Shown: positions 1 through 13,210, counted from the first letter of the stretch. The stretch is DNA of 64,000 nucleotides from Pseudisothecium myosuroides (GCA_951799445.1 OX637295.1:5394001-5458000), one strand, 5' to 3'. The notes: a model not told the origin generated them from the letters alone. Numbers and translations are program-made.

Positions 1-1110
1 GAGTATGTATAACTGAAGCTCATCCTTTCTGAACCAAAAATAGTTCACCATGTGCAACACACAACATATATACAAAACTGACAACACGGATCTGTGAGGG
101 AGCAAAATTAGTGCCACCTGCAAAATTTAAAAAAAAAACTGTTACAGTACGTGAAAATTAGTACAATACACTAATCTTTCATTTAGCACTAATATAAATA
201 TAAAATACTATGACTGGTAAATTAGTATCACTGATACCGGTAGTGTAACTCAGTGTTTCCGTAGGAGAATTTACTAGTAACTGTCAGTTCACCCACAGTA
301 CATGGGCAACCCGACCCGCACTCCACGAGAGAGAATTTTCAATGAGTTTCCTGCCTCAGTCCTTCAGGTTCTGCATTTCTTCGCAGCAGGAATCCGTCCC
401 TTGTTGGTGTCTGCATTGCGTTCTGTATATATAGAAATTCCAGACTCTTTCCATGATCGCCGGCTGAGCTTGGGAAACAGGATTTGGTACGCGATCCGTT
501 ACCAGGATTCCATCTTTGTCTGCTGAATCTCTGTTTTTGCAGGGAGATTTTGCCTTCGCCAGCTTTCTGCGCTTCTCTCTAGAGCAGATCCCTTGAAACC
601 GCGGAAATATTAGACAGTAGGACTATTTCTCGGTGGAGAGAATACTAACCGCGCGCTGCTTACATTGAATAATTCTTGAAAGATTTCCATCACTGTCTGC
701 TACGTTGAAGTTGAATCTCTTTTTTTTGCAGGGAGATTTGCCTTCGCCAGCTCTCTGCGCTTCTTTCTGGAGCAGATCCCTTGAAACCGCGGAAATATCA
801 GACATAGGACTATTTCTTGGTGGAGAGAATACCAATCGCTGCTTCCATTGAATAATTCTTGAAAGATTTCTTGGAAGATCGGTTCTCTTGTTTTTCTTGT
901 AACTATCTTTGTAGTTTGCGGAGTCAGAGAGCGGAGATGAGTTTGTAGAATCGTTGGAAGTGTCTCACTTGGAGTGGAGTGGAAGCGGTTCTTCATGATT
1001 CAAGCGGAATCGGTAAAAGCGGTGAATTCGTATGATCGAAGCACAATTTATTTGAGATTGTTGTGTTTTCGCGTTCGCATTTGGTTTTAATTTGGTTGTG
1101 AGTTTCCATC
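1..1110. repeat. Upstream region of the hydrolase gene with a tandem duplication
   Basis: Gene-free 5' flank. A block of about 180 bp occurs twice in tandem, roughly 510-686 and 687-870. Both copies carry the same series of landmarks: a T-run ending in TTTGCAGGGAGATTT, CTTCGCCAGC, GAGCAGATCCCTTGAAACCGC, a GGTGGAGAGAATAC stretch, and ATTGAATAATTCTTGAAAG. The TTTGCAG/G motif resembles a splice acceptor, so the duplication could lie in a 5' UTR intron. A TATATATAG string at about 427 is a possible TATA box, but it is far from the ATG. No coding frame here is convincing. Confidence 0.6.
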
Positions 1111-3485
1111 ATGGGAAGGTGCATCGATGTTAGTCTGGTGGAGTTTAAGCTCCGTTTACTCCGGAAACACTACAAGGCCTGCGGCCTTCGCCCCGAGCTC
1201 ATCGAAATTGACAACGACACCACGATGCACTGCTGGACGCCGACGCCTCCGATCCCGGAGAACGGGGTCTGGTCAGTCCCGAACTCGAAGCCCGCGCTTC
1301 TGTTCCTCCAAGGATTCGGCCCGAACGCGGTTCTCTGCTGGGAGAATCAAGTGGCGGCGTTCGTGAAAGACTACAACGTGTACGTGCCCGATCTTCTCTT
1401 CTTCGGGGAGTCGGTCACCGAGAGCAAACAGCGGTCGGAGAGCTTCCAAGCGGAGTGCGTGGCGAAGATGCTGCAGATGCTTGGGGTGCAGAACGAGGTG
1501 GACGTGGTGGGAACGAGCTATGGCGGCATGGTGGCGTTCCGAATGGCGGAGCTTTATCCGGAGTTTGTTAGCAAGATTGTGTTCTCAAGCTCTGGCGTTT
1601 GTATGAATCCTGATAATAATGAGAAATTGTTGAAGAAGCGCGGGTTGACGGATATCTCTCAGATCTTGATACCGCAAACTGTGGCGGAGGTGAGGGCGGG
1701 GATTGCGAGTGCGGTGTATAAGCAGCCGTGGCTGCCGGATTTCATCATCAGAGACGTGATCAAGGTTGGGATCTCTTTCACTTTTCTTGAATTTTAGGGT
1801 TTCGTCGTTAACAAAGTGTGAAAGTGTGGGACCTCTGTGCATGTGATGAGAATTAAATACAACCTTGATCAAGGTTGGGATCATCATCAGAGACGTTATC
1901 AAGGTTGAGATTTCTGAATGTTGCCAAAAGGAAATGGAAGCCAACTTAATTTTTGGAGTTGTATTTAATTGGTTATGATATTCCGAAGTCACTTTGATAT
2001 GTTCCCCCAAACCGCGTCCTGGACTATGCTTATTCCAATTTTACCACCAGACTTGTTCAAGGATCACATTTTCTCTTTCCTCTTCTTGTTTTTTTGGATA
2101 CTTTTTGCTCAGGGAATTTTCCATAAGTTATGCAAAGAAGGATCCAAGCTATGATGAGAATGAGAATTAATTTTGATTTTTTGGGGTTGTTAGTTATGAA
2201 TTTTTAAAGTACCTTTACCAAAATCATGCATTAGATTGTACGTATTTTAACCTTCTTGACAATTTAAGTCTCTGCATGAAAAAGTTGTAATCAAGTTACT
2301 TTCCATGATAGAAACCTAAACGCGTGGTACGGTAGTTTTTGTTGATTTAAGGTTCCTACTTGAGTCAAATTGAGTAGGTGAATGCTCCAAGGAGCTAGGT
2401 GGAAATGGGACATCTACCTTAGAAGAGGTAGTTGACTGTTTGATCGGGTCCCCTGAAGCTTTGCATGTGCTGTGGAAATTAGGTTTTGCACGAGGAGTAT
2501 CGGGTGGAGAGACGGCAGCTGTTGGATGCACTCGTCATTGGGACGGAGCGAGCGTTTCCTATTCCCAAGTTGACGCAGACCCGAACGCTCGTGCTCTGGG
2601 GCGATCACGATGAAATTTTCGACGTTGAGTTGGCTTACAAGCTTCAAAAGTAACTATATTCCTAACTTCTCTCATAAGACTAGATATTATTTGTTTTGCC
2701 GTTCTTGTTTATCTAAATGATAATCATATTGTCGAAGATCGAGTACAGTTTTTTTTCCCTTCTCAAAAGTAGATCTGTCGAATCCTTACAGTAGATCGTT
2801 TCTGCTGTACTGTATATTCTCTGGCAAAGCTCTTTTTCTTTTTCTTTTCTTTTTTGAAACAAATGAAACAGAATTTCATTGCAAAAGAAACTCTGGCAAA
2901 GCTCTCACTTCAAAGTTTGGTTTGGTTCCGAAGAGTATGACGCAAACTCTGACATCAGTGTGCTAGAGAATTGCCTCTGGAATCCACGTTTTTTCTCTTT
3001 TCTCATTTGATAATTAATTTAAAAAGCGGATTGTGCAATTTACGAGTTTTTGTAATAATCCTCACGCAATTTAAAGTATACTTTACTGTGTAACACTGTA
3101 ACGAACTGTACATTACAGACAAATCCTCCTCACACTGACCGCGTCAGTGCAGTGATGCTGCGACAGACACCTTGATTGAATGATGCAGGTGTCATTGTAG
3201 TACAGTACTGACATAAGAATCTAGAGTTTCCGTATCTGGAATGGGTGGTGGCTTGTGAGTACTGACAATGGAATTCGGTGGTCTCTGATGATTTCTTAAC
3301 AATGGAATTGGACAAATGGATGCAGGCACTTAGGAAAAAGTTCAGAGCTCGTGATAATGAAGAATTGTGGTCATGTGCCACAGCTTGAGAATCCCAAAGA
3401 GTACAACCGCATCATCCTTGAGTTCCTGTTAAAGCCTCTTGTTCCAGTTGTAAAGAAGGCTCAAGTCACACCTGCTCGCTTGTGA
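1111..3485 (+). CDS. Alpha/beta-hydrolase fold protein, three exons
   Basis: Predicted plant serine hydrolase of the alpha/beta-hydrolase superfamily; substrate unknown. I join exons 1111-1764, 2483-2649 and 3326-3485, giving 326 residues, normal for this family. Exon 1 ends AAG/GTTGGG; exon 2 starts after TTAG and ends before GTAACT; exon 3 starts after TGCAG, and the frame is kept across both introns. Visible motifs are an oxyanion-hole-like LFLQGFG near residue 70, the nucleophile elbow GTSYGG near residue 135 (catalytic Ser), LWGDHDEIF in exon 2 (acidic residue region), and NCGHVPQLENP in exon 3 (catalytic His). There is no clear signal peptide or membrane segment, so it is probably cytosolic. 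The start is the first ATG of the frame. Family membership is sure; exact enzyme activity is not. The unspliced frame would end in intron 1 at 1797 and lack the catalytic His. Confidence 0.88.
1868..1915 (+). repeat. Duplicated exon 1/intron 1 junction inside intron 1
   Basis: The stretch around 1870-1905 (ATCATCAGAGACG.TATCAAGGTTG) repeats the end of exon 1 and its donor site at 1741-1770 with few changes. It lies about 130 bp downstream, inside intron 1, and provides a second AAG/GTTGAG donor-like site. It is probably a small tandem duplication or template-slippage product. Confidence 0.6.
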
Positions 3486-5040
3486 GATTAGGTGGGAACC
3501 CCCTTTCCATCACTTTCAGCATTTCGCTATTTCCCCAATTATGGGAATTGAAATTTTTCAAAAAATAACGCGATTTTTGATCTGAGAATGTATTTTGGGG
3601 GAATTTTCAAAATGGATTCGTACGTCTTGTGGGAAAAAAAAATGGATTCGTAAGGTGTCCATTTGTCTGAAGTGGAGTGACTATATCTACAGTCACTTTT
3701 CTTATACCTTCTCATTTATTTGGGGGGGATGAATTCAGGTTGGGATGGAAATGTGTGCTGATTGGAGTTGATAGTGTGCAGGTCGTTCCCTCTGTTTCTG
3801 GTGTTGGATTGATTCCATTTAGCAGCTCCACTGTTTGTCGAGAGTAATGGAGCGGCAAATTTTGGCCACACATCAACTTGTTCATGTACAATTTTACGAC
3901 TACCATCGACACCCAGAAGATCATCACAACTTGCAGGCGTTGTGGGGCATACAAGTTGTGGGATCTTTTGTTGGAGTGTCTTCCTCTGCAAATCTTTTTG
4001 GTTCATTGTGTTGGCAAAGCCAATATTACTGGGCTCTGTGTTTTTGGACAGACCTTGCTCTTTAGGCTAGTATGGTCACTATAGGAATCTTGGACGTGGA
4101 CAAGATTTCCCGTCCATTTTAGATTTGCTTTTCGATGTACAAATTCTACTCTTTCAATTTGTAGTATAATTGTTCATGGATTCAAATGTGTTGCAGTAAG
4201 CACTCTCTAATTGGGCATTGTTTTTTTAGAGTACCTAACTCTTGTATTAAATAATCATGTATTCATCTTAAACTCTAGTGATCCATGTGTTTGAAATTAG
4301 CAAATACTCACAAAACTGCCAAAAATCAGCACCATTGTTTGGGAATATTTTTAAGCACTTCCGGTAAATATCCTCCTTTCACAAGAATGGTTCATGTTTT
4401 TTTCAATGGTCACTTGTGTCATCCATGTAACTCATAGATTTCCTAGTTTTTTTCTTCCGGTATTATTTTCTCTCCAACCTATTTCCTTCATATTGAAATT
4501 TTCAAAAGTTTGAATCTTCTAATGTAAAAAAATTGTGAGTTTGAACCAAAAATTATAGAGTTGTATAGCATCCTTAGTAGGGATTAAATAAGTTCTTCCC
4601 TTTTTATTTTTCTAATCACAAATAATGTTTATTTTGATTTTATAAATAAAAGAATAAATGGTGGAGATTTAAGTGAGAACTTTCACATTTTTTTTTTCAA
4701 ATCTCATATAATCATCCTGTTTATATAGTGTTTGTTATGTTGATCTAAAATTAATCTAAAATTAAAAAAATAAAGAGTAGAAATTTAAGTAATTAAGTAG
4801 GCTCTTCACCATTTATTTTCGACAATTCTCAAGAGTTGTCAAAATAATGTCAAGAGTTGTTATATCGAAATATTTAAAATAAATAGTTAAGAGCAAAGAT
4901 TTAAATAAGCACTTTTATTATTATTATTTGCAATTCATCCTAATTTTGTAATATTTGTCATGTTGATTTTGAAATAAAAATAAAGGATGAAAACCTATTA
5001 TTTTTCATAATTTTTTTAAAAGAGATTAAAAGAAATTAGA
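3486..5040. other. Gene-free AT-rich DNA
   Basis: The 3' UTR of the hydrolase gene probably occupies the first few hundred bases; the polyadenylation site is not resolved. The rest is AT-rich. Around 4560-5030 a loose repeat of phrases such as 'aagtgagaactttcac' and 'ttaagtaagctcttcacc' suggests decayed repeats. I see no coding frame or RNA gene. Confidence 0.4.
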
Positions 5041-5049
5041 CTATTTTCT

Positions 5050-5490
5050 TCTTGAGGTTGCCCTTTTACATGTGCTTTATCCGCACATATCTTTTCGCCC
5101 ATCTGTAGTTGCCTTTGCTCATCTAAAGTGACCTTTTGCCCACCACCCAAAGTCAACTCAATTTGTCAACCTGCGCCTCTTGGCCACCTGTACTTGCCCT
5201 TTGAACATGTGTTGTTGCCCTTGCCAACCCGTATTCGCATTTTGAATAACTAGAAACCGCAATCACCTTTTTGATACTAGTTGCCCTTGGATACCTACAT
5301 ACGTCCTTTGGACCATCTAAAATCGCCCCTTGGGCCCCTCCAATTGCCTTGTACCCGCAATTGCTCCAACCCACGTTTGCCTTTTACCTTCAGTCCCCCC
5401 CAACTCGCATTGGCCTTGTACCTGTAGTTGCCGCCCCAATTCGTATTTGTCTTGTTTCCGCAGTTGCCCTCCCACATCCCTCCCACATCA
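5050..5490 (+). repeat. Degenerate minisatellite (TTGCCCTTTG-type)
   Basis: C/T-rich degenerate tandem repeat of about 35-50 bp with the recurring phrases 'GTAGTTGCC', 'TTGCCCTTTG' and 'CTTGTACC.GCAATTG'. The open frames over it (for example 5153-5374 minus and 5271-5534 plus) result from the repeat structure and show no protein family. Confidence 0.55.
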
Positions 5491-5559
5491 GACCTGCATG
5501 TGCCCTAGCATTAGAGAGAATTCGGACTCTCTAAAGGGTCACAAGTTCCTATAAGTTCT

Positions 5560-5800
5560 CCCACAAATTTTGTTGAGTTTCTGACTGCTAGAACTACGCC
5601 ACTGCAGCAAGGTGACATGGCCAAACGACGGCCACATCAGATTTTTTTTTTAAATTAAAAAAAAAATAAAAAAAAATATTAAATATTTATATTTATAATA
5701 GCTCGTATCGTGGTTTACAGCATAGGGAACGAGAGGGGAATAGGCCTGAAACGGCCCTTTCTTGGCCCCAAATCCCCTCTAATGAATGTGCCATGAGGAC
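5560..5800 (+). repeat. Dispersed repeat, copy 1 (related to 12940-13210)
   Basis: Shares an ordered set of blocks with 12940-13210: CTACGCCACTG versus CTACACCACTG, a long A/T-only tract, and a GC-richer tail with GGGAATAGGCCTGAAACGGCC against GAACAAGGCTAAAGCGGCC followed by 'AAATC(C/T)CC.CTAAT'. This pattern suggests two old copies of one dispersed element. The family is not recognised. Confidence 0.4.
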
Positions 5801-6059
5801 ACCACATCACCTGTATGACATCTATGGCAATGACGCTAGTTTGGGAGCCTAAAAGCGTGAGCTTGAGAGCAGTGAGCGTACGTTTTGTGAGCCCAAAGCA
5901 TTGACCAAAAAAAAACTTGAAATTTTAGAAGTCAACAAAATAATAGTAGAAAAATTCCAAAATTTTATTATTATGCCCTATGACCGTGGACCTATGACCG
6001 TGGGAACTTGTCAACACGCCCGACGCACTTGGCTTGGTCCTCTGGAGGGTGACAATTTT

Positions 6060-6925
6060 AACCGCCCTTGAGTCCGAGAAGGGATCTTTTTGTATCAAGA
6101 GGGATTTCTTGGGATGACAAAGTTGCACCAAAAAAATTTGAATTTTTTTTTTTTTTTTTTTTCCCTTTTTTTTTCTTTTTAAAGTCCCAAACCCCAAACC
6201 TGAGCAAGAATCTCTCGCTACCGAGAGGGGTTTCTCGGGGTTACAAAATTGTGGGAAAAAAAATTTGAAAGAATTTTTTTTTTTTTCTTTCAACTTTGTG
6301 ACTCCGGAAGGGGTCTCTCGATACCGAGAGGGGTTTCTCGGGGTCACAAAGTTGTGAAAAATTGAATTGAATTTTTTTTTTTTTTTTTTTTTTTGAAGTC
6401 CCAAACTTCAAACCTCGGGATTTGACTCTCGTTATCGAGAGGGGTTTCGTGGAGTCACGAAGTTGTAGAAAAAAATGAAAAAATAAAAAAACCTCTTTTT
6501 TTGTAGAGTTCCAAACCCCTAACTCTGGAAGGGGTCTCTCGATACCGAGAGGAGTTTCTCAGGGTCACAAAGTTGCGATTTTTTTTGAAAAACTAGAAAA
6601 CTAAAAACTAAATAAACAAATTGAGAGTCTCAAACTCCAAACTCCAAAAAGTCTCTCAGTAACAAGAGGGTTCTCAGGGTGATGAAGTTGAAAATAAAAA
6701 TTTAATTTTAAATAAAAATTTTAAAATAAAAAATAAATAGTTTTGAAAGTCCCAATTTCCAAATCCTTCAAGGGGCTTTTGGAGGGTGATGAAACCCCAA
6801 CACACAAAAAAAAATTGAAAAACAATAAAAACAATAAATTTGAAGTCCCAACCTCCATACCTCCCAAAGGTCTTCTTTGTGCGAAGAGGGGTCTTTGATT
6901 CTCTAGAGGTGATAGAGTCACCACT
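6060..6925 (+). repeat. Tandem array of about 110-bp units
   Basis: About eight units starting near 6060, 6180, 6290, 6394, 6505, 6625, 6743 and 6840. Each contains AGTCCCAAAC, then CTCTCG.TACCGAGAGGGGTTTCTCGGGGTCACAAAGTTG, separated by A- or T-runs. CTCTCGATACCGAGAG is itself a short palindrome. Units diverge toward the right end. Lysine-rich or phenylalanine-rich open frames over it are artefacts of the A/T runs. Confidence 0.75.
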
Positions 6926-7189
6926 AAGAATAAAAAAATAAAAAATGGATAAGGTATATAGATAAGGTGTTTAGAAAATATTTGAAGCGTCTCAACTCTA
7001 TTTCAAGCCAACTGACACATTTTTTAAAATTCACTAGCTGTAAAGGTCATCAATTCCTAAACCACGGTCATAGGTCTACACCCTGAAAATTACAAAAAAT
7101 TGTGCCAAAAATTGAAGGCTCACAAGCTCTCCGGCTCTTGGGCTCACGCTCCAAAGCTCACAAAATAGCACTCCCGCATCTATGGGGCC

Positions 7190-9732
7190 TAGGTAAAAGA
7201 GGGAGTTGATTTTTTGAAAAAGTAAAGGTGGAGTTGGCTTTATTGGACGTTGTGAGGGCTCTATTAGATTTTGTGTGACGTCTGTTTGTCGCGATGTTGC
7301 TGTATTTGGGTGGAAAACCTTGTCTATAGTCTTGTAGATCAATTTTCTTGATGTTATGTATGATTACATTTTATGAAATAAGTGTTAGTATTGCCCAAAC
7401 ATTCTAACTATATAGGGGTCAAAAATTATATAATCAATTTATTTTGTTAATAATTTAAGTGACTTGTATTGTACATGTCATCAGGTAAGGTAAAAATATA
7501 AACATTTTGACCTTATATAATGGCCATTTTTTAGCATTTTCTTATGGACAATTTTATGTATGACCTTACAAAAGCTAATTCTAATAAGGTAATTCCAAAA
7601 ATATGAACTATGATTCTAAATTGTACATCCCACATTCTTTTTAAAGCAAATTTTTTTAAGAAAAATCCCTTAATTTAAAAGAATCATCATTGGATTGACG
7701 GATATTCACAAATAATAAAACGTATTTTGAAAGTATATTAAACAATTCAAGCTCTGCAAAAGTTTTATAGCTTGCTTAAATTTGGCATTCATTGAGAGAT
7801 AAAAACACATTGCTATACCTAATTACATGCTAGGTATGGAACATTGGTTTAGGAAATTCATTGCTACTTAGGTCAATGTAAGTAATATTAAATTGAATAA
7901 TAAACTTTAGTAATTATTGATGAAAGCACCATTTTCTTTATCTACCATATAAAAGTATTTTTAAATATGTATCAAATATTTTCAAAGGACTCATAACATG
8001 TTTTCTTGGTTCTTTTAGTTTGGGCATACCACAAAGCAATTTTTACTAGAGTGGTGTACCATGTGTTGTTATTCCAACCAAAATAAAAGTAAAAATGATT
8101 ATCTAAATTCTTAATGCATGAAAACCTCAAATGTCTTCCACACCATAAGTTTACATGCCACAAAATTAAGCTTTGCAACGGTACCTAGAGCAGTGATCAG
8201 TAAAAAATACTTTAGAATATTTTATAGTAAGAAACAAAATAAAACAAAACAAACAAACAACCTAACTAAAGGAATATATTCTTATAATCAAAATTCTAGA
8301 TTTCGAATGTATACTGTTAAGATTACATAGTAATGAGGTTACAAATCAATAATAGAAGTCACAAGTCAATGCTGCATGGCTATATGGGCTTCAGCAATAA
8401 GTTGAGAGCTCAGGCTGTGACCCACTTTCTCTGGCCCACAAACAGAAGTCATGTTGCAAACAAATCAACCATTGGAGTACTGATTGTGGTCTACACAAAC
8501 AAGAAAGTTGTGTGGCCACTGGTGCTCCTCAAGAATGTATGAAAATGCTCACTTTTGAGCATTTCAAAACTACATTTTGGAAGGGGTTTGAGAACTCAAA
8601 ATTTTAGGATGATAAGAGTGCACTAAACTCTACTTAAAGCTCAATTTTTTTTGAAAAAAATGTTATTTTCAACCTTAATCCGGAGCATTTTGTCCAACAG
8701 AAAGATCATTTTAGAACGGAAGGAGTAATTTTTTTTGCTATTTTTGCTATTTCAAATGAATCTTCTTCCATATGCTTCTTAATAATTCTTTGGTAAATTC
8801 AAATTTGACCAAAATTCAAAAACTAAGTGAATAGTCAAGTTATTAGAGGGTATGGAAGGCTAGGTATTATAGACCCAGGTATATAACAAAGTCCGGGTAT
8901 TGCGGTAGACCGGGTATTAAGGTATTGGAATGTGGAGATAGGATTTGGGACTTGAAACCTAGTTTCTTTTTTTTGCATGCTTGTTTTTTTATTTTATTTC
9001 TATACACACTTCCTTTGTTGTTGTTTCAAGCTTTGTGTGCCTCATGATTATTTTCTAATCGCGCTTCATGTTACGAGCTTTGTTTAAAATGTAACTTAGT
9101 TGATCGAGGATGACATTGGAAGTGCATTTGTATTTTAGGCAAGTGTGAAAGTGAAAAACTAGAATTGCAAAATTAGTGAGTTTTGGATTTCCATTATTCA
9201 ACTAAGTGATTTTGTTTTTGTTGGTGGAAGTAATAGTAGAAAGTATTTGTGATTTGTAGTCATGTTGTGTTCAAAGGTTTGTGGTTTAGAAATTATAATA
9301 TTTGTCACTTGTGGTTTTTTACTTGTGCTGGAAATTGGTTATTGGTTCACTTTCCAATACTCTGTTCTTCGGATAATTTTTGGGGTGCTACAAATAGTTT
9401 TTATTTTGTGTGTATTAATACTCGTTGTGTAAGTGTAAAATCTTTGTTTGTTGTTGTGTATTGTATTTGTGTTTTGAATGATGGAACCCAAACCTCTATA
9501 GTTTGTGTCAATTCAAAGGCACAACAATCATGTAAAGCTGATTTAATGTGGTGCAGAAAGCAGAGGCATAATACATTGTTTTTAAGTTTATCACGTTACC
9601 TTGCTCTTGTCTAGGTAGGCTATGTTCGACTATGGCATGCATACAACAGGAAAGAATTGCCAAGAATATCAAAATACTTGTCAAGGACCTTTTCCCAACA
9701 ATGAAGTTCCTCCCATAATGCTATTTGTATCC
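7190..9732. other. Gene-free AT-rich DNA
   Basis: No coding frame with recognisable features. There is a small repeat of GGGTATT phrases at about 8870-8930. The open frame at 9249-9614 has no family resemblance and looks like chance. Confidence 0.4.
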
Positions 9733-12600
9733 TGTGAGCGTTTATTTACCCACCCTTGATAAATAATTGAGCACAACCAGGCTCTTGGTAATTCAAGTCC
9801 AATTTTATCTACGAGTGTCTAGTGTCAATCATTGTGCCTTCCAAGCAATGGATCTTTTCTACCTATCCTAAGTTTCTTAATTTCTAACTTATTTCTCACG
9901 GTTAACTTTCGTTTGTCTAGTTAGAATACATCCTTGAAAGACTCTTTCTACGTCGCTCTTCTTTCTACCTATCTTCTAAATTTATTTTAACTTTTAAACC
10001 ATCTTAGAATTCTACTTTGTTTTTAAACTACCCCTCGAAGTTACTTTAACTTCCTAATTTCTTTTTGAAAACTAAATTTTGATTTTCAAACGTAGGGGGT
10101 TCAAAGCTCCGCCGTTCAAGAGGAGGTGATAACTTGCTATCAACAGTGGGTTCAAAGCTTCATCGTGACTTTGGTTTTAACACCAAATTTAAGACTTTCT
10201 AGGTCCCCTAGGTTCAAAGCTCCGTCGTTGGTCACGTTTTCAATACAAGTTTTAGGACTAGAATACCCAAGGGGTTTAAAGCTCTATCGTTAAGGGAGAT
10301 CCCACTTGTATCAAACACCCTTATAGACAACGGTTAGGTCTCTAAAACACTCACAATGGCCTCTAATTGCTACAATATGTTAGTAGAAAGGCAAGAGGAC
10401 AAATTAGTACAACCTTACAGTTAGATCCACTCAAAAACTCACACTAGAAGCCCCCTAAAGCGGCATTGCCAAGGTACGATGGAGGGTTGTTCTAGCATTA
10501 GTACAACAAAAGAACTCAGCAAAAATTTACACTAGAAGCCCTCCAAAGCGGCATCGCCAAAGTACGGTAGGGATTATTTTAAAATTAGTACAACAACAAA
10601 ATAGAAAGTCCAAGTCCTTCAAAAGAACTCAACCAAAAGGAACTAAACAAGGTTAGTATAAGCACAAAAATAAGACACAAAACTCTCAAAAAGAAGCTAC
10701 AACAAGAATATAAGAAGACACACAATGTAAGAAGATTTCCAAAAACCTTCAAAAGTTTGAAAAATACAGACAATAGAGCAAAAATGCCCTCCAAAATACT
10801 GCTAAGGTTTTTGGATAAAGTGTCAAAATATCTACCACCACGTAAATCCAACGGACCCCAAAACAAGAACGGGGAGTTTGAGAGTGTTGGTTCCGACCCA
10901 AGACTTCTTCAAAAGGATGCAACAATGAGACTAAAACACGTGGATTTGAGACTCTTTCACTCCAAAGGGGTTTAAAACTTTGTCGTCCCAATAAGATCAG
11001 TAATAGCGGGGACTTCAGAGCTTTGGTTTCAATCCAACGTCTCTCCAAAAGGATGCACCACAACCGGACTTTGAGAGTTTTGTTCCAACCAAAACTTCCC
11101 CCAAAGACACAATCATGACCAAACTTTAAGAGTTTTGTTATAACCAAAACTTCTCCAAATGATACAAAAAAACACACCAAGAAGGAACAAAAATATGGCC
11201 CAAAGGGCTAGAGCTTAAATTAACATGGACACCGTCAAAGAGAAAGAATGTGTGAGAATATTTGTGAAAATGAGAGGAGGGGAGGCCCTTTTATGCCCTC
11301 TCAAGGCCTTGGAGTGCCCTCTAAGCACCCACCAAGCGCCCACCAAGCACCAACTAAACATTCACCAAGCACCAACCAAGCGCCAACCAAGTGCCATAAA
11401 TTATTGTTGACTTTGACTATTTCTAAACTAAAGGCTGGTCTTAACATCTAACTACTGGAGATCAACTCCAAATTAAAAAACGAATTGCGCCATTGGCTTC
11501 AGAAGGCCATTCTTAATCTAGCAATCTCTTTACCCTCCTATTCCAACACCAAAATCTCACCGTAAATTAGCGCCAACTAGGGTCAGTAAAAAGGGTAAAA
11601 ATCTACTTCTTGGAGGTTACCTTTTCTGACCAAGGGGAATAGCCAAGGTGGTTTGAAAGGTTTTAAGGAATAAAAAAAGACCCTTTGTTGGCTTCGTTCC
11701 GATTTTGTGTGCTCCCGGGACGTTGGTCAACTCCACGTAAATCTCGCCACGTTGATAATTTGGAAGAATGTTGGTGATTCGGGCACCTCCAGCTATCGGA
11801 ACACCATGAAATTTGTCGGGGGACTTTATAAGCATAAAAAAAGCTAACTTAATTTTTAGTGAGATTTTACCACCACCTGGATAATTACCATGAATTTTTC
11901 ATCATGATTTTAGGCGGTTGACCATCTGGAAAGGGTATTTCTTCAATTTAGAAAATTTTGAAACTTCTTGGGGAACCTCTCATGGAGTTTTCTAAGAGAT
12001 GTACAAGTTGACGTCTTGATCTTGCTTGTCTTGGTATGGAAGGTAAAAATACTTCTACTGGTTTACCGACAGTCAGAAAATCTTCCGCATACGGGAGAAT
12101 CTTGGCAAATGGATTTTGCTTTTGACTTCCCGACATGGCTCTGACCCTAGATCACAATTCAGCGGCCATAGATTCCTCTGTTGGCCCATCTTGAGAAAGT
12201 GACACTTGCATGATAACAATTGGGGTTTCTACTATTCGTCGATGGAATGGAAAAACTGAAACCTCTCTTGGAAATTCTATCTAAAAATCTTTTTGGACTC
12301 TCCTCGGACCAATTTAGCCAAGCTTGGGCACATGTACAGTATTTTTAGGCTATTTTGGATAAAACCCCTCAAATTTGTTAACCCCCAACTACTTCCATGG
12401 TTTTAACCTATTTACAAGTGGGTTTTAAAACTGTTCTAGGAATAAAAGGCTATTTAGGACCAAAGGGCATATTGGTATGTACCATAGCCATTCTGGTTTT
12501 ACACTCTTTTTAGGGCTTTTTGTATATAATTACAATTTAAATTGTAAAATTTAGAAAAAAAGAAAACTACGAGCCCCAAGTGACAAATTGGGAGTTCACC
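9733..12600 (-). repeat. LTR-like repeat, copy A (minus orientation)
   Basis: An inverted, shorter copy of the repeat at 17823-22096. The right end at about 12340-12600 matches 17823-18110 in reverse complement, 11617-12300 matches 18140-18830, 10090-10600 matches 19400-19850, and 9733-9870 matches 21960-22096. It starts TGTGAGC on the plus strand and ends GTTCACC. Flanks TATCC and TACCG are only a weak candidate target duplication. About 1.4 kb present in copy B is missing here. Phrases such as 'GTTCAAAGCTCCGTCGTT' recur within 10090-10300. No protein domain is visible. It is interpreted as a decayed solo LTR of a large LTR retrotransposon. Confidence 0.6.
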
Positions 12601-12939
12601 TACCGCTAACTTAATGCTATGCACATACCATTGCAATTCCGTCATCCTAAGCCACGCAGTGCTCGGAGTCATTGCTTAGTTGTTATGAAATTGCTTTTCC
12701 AGTTGCTCGTGATAGAGCAGGGATTGAACTTCAAAGTTCCCAATTACAAAGAGGGTACAAAAGGAGTCTTTCAACTGCGCATTGCTTCGAACAATAATCT
12801 CCGCAAGTAGATGTTGAATCTTTAAGTTCCTCGCCTCTTCCCATAACGCTTTGAAAATATAATTGTCTATATGTTGACATAAGATTAACCAGGAGAATAA
12901 TAAAAACAAATCTTCGTTAGGGAGGTTTTAGGGCCTCTA

Positions 12940-13210
12940 GAAGATTGTGAGTTCCCTAAAATTGGGAACTGTAAGAACTCTGTGGGAACACTACTACACC
13001 ACTGATCTAATGTGGTTGAGAGACTACCTCGTCAAAAATTAATATTTAGTTAATTTTTCAATATTTTTTCAATATATATGTATTTTTAAAAAAAATTAAT
13101 TAATTTTAAAAAAAAAAAATTATTAAAATATTCAGACTGCGTGTACAATAGATCCCAGTGAGAGGAACAAGGCTAAAGCGGCCTTCTATTACCCTCAAAT
13201 CTCCGCTAAT
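12940..13210 (+). repeat. Dispersed repeat, copy 2 (related to 5560-5800)
   Basis: Same block order as copy 1: GTGGGAAC.CTACTACACCACTG, an A/T tract at 13040-13130, and a tail GAGAGGAACAAGGCTAAAGCGGCC. The rest of 12601-13355 shows no gene. Confidence 0.35.

Noticed and set aside
5925..6404. 159-codon Lys-rich minus-strand frame
   Set aside because: Generated by T-runs and the 110-bp tandem array; no family resemblance.
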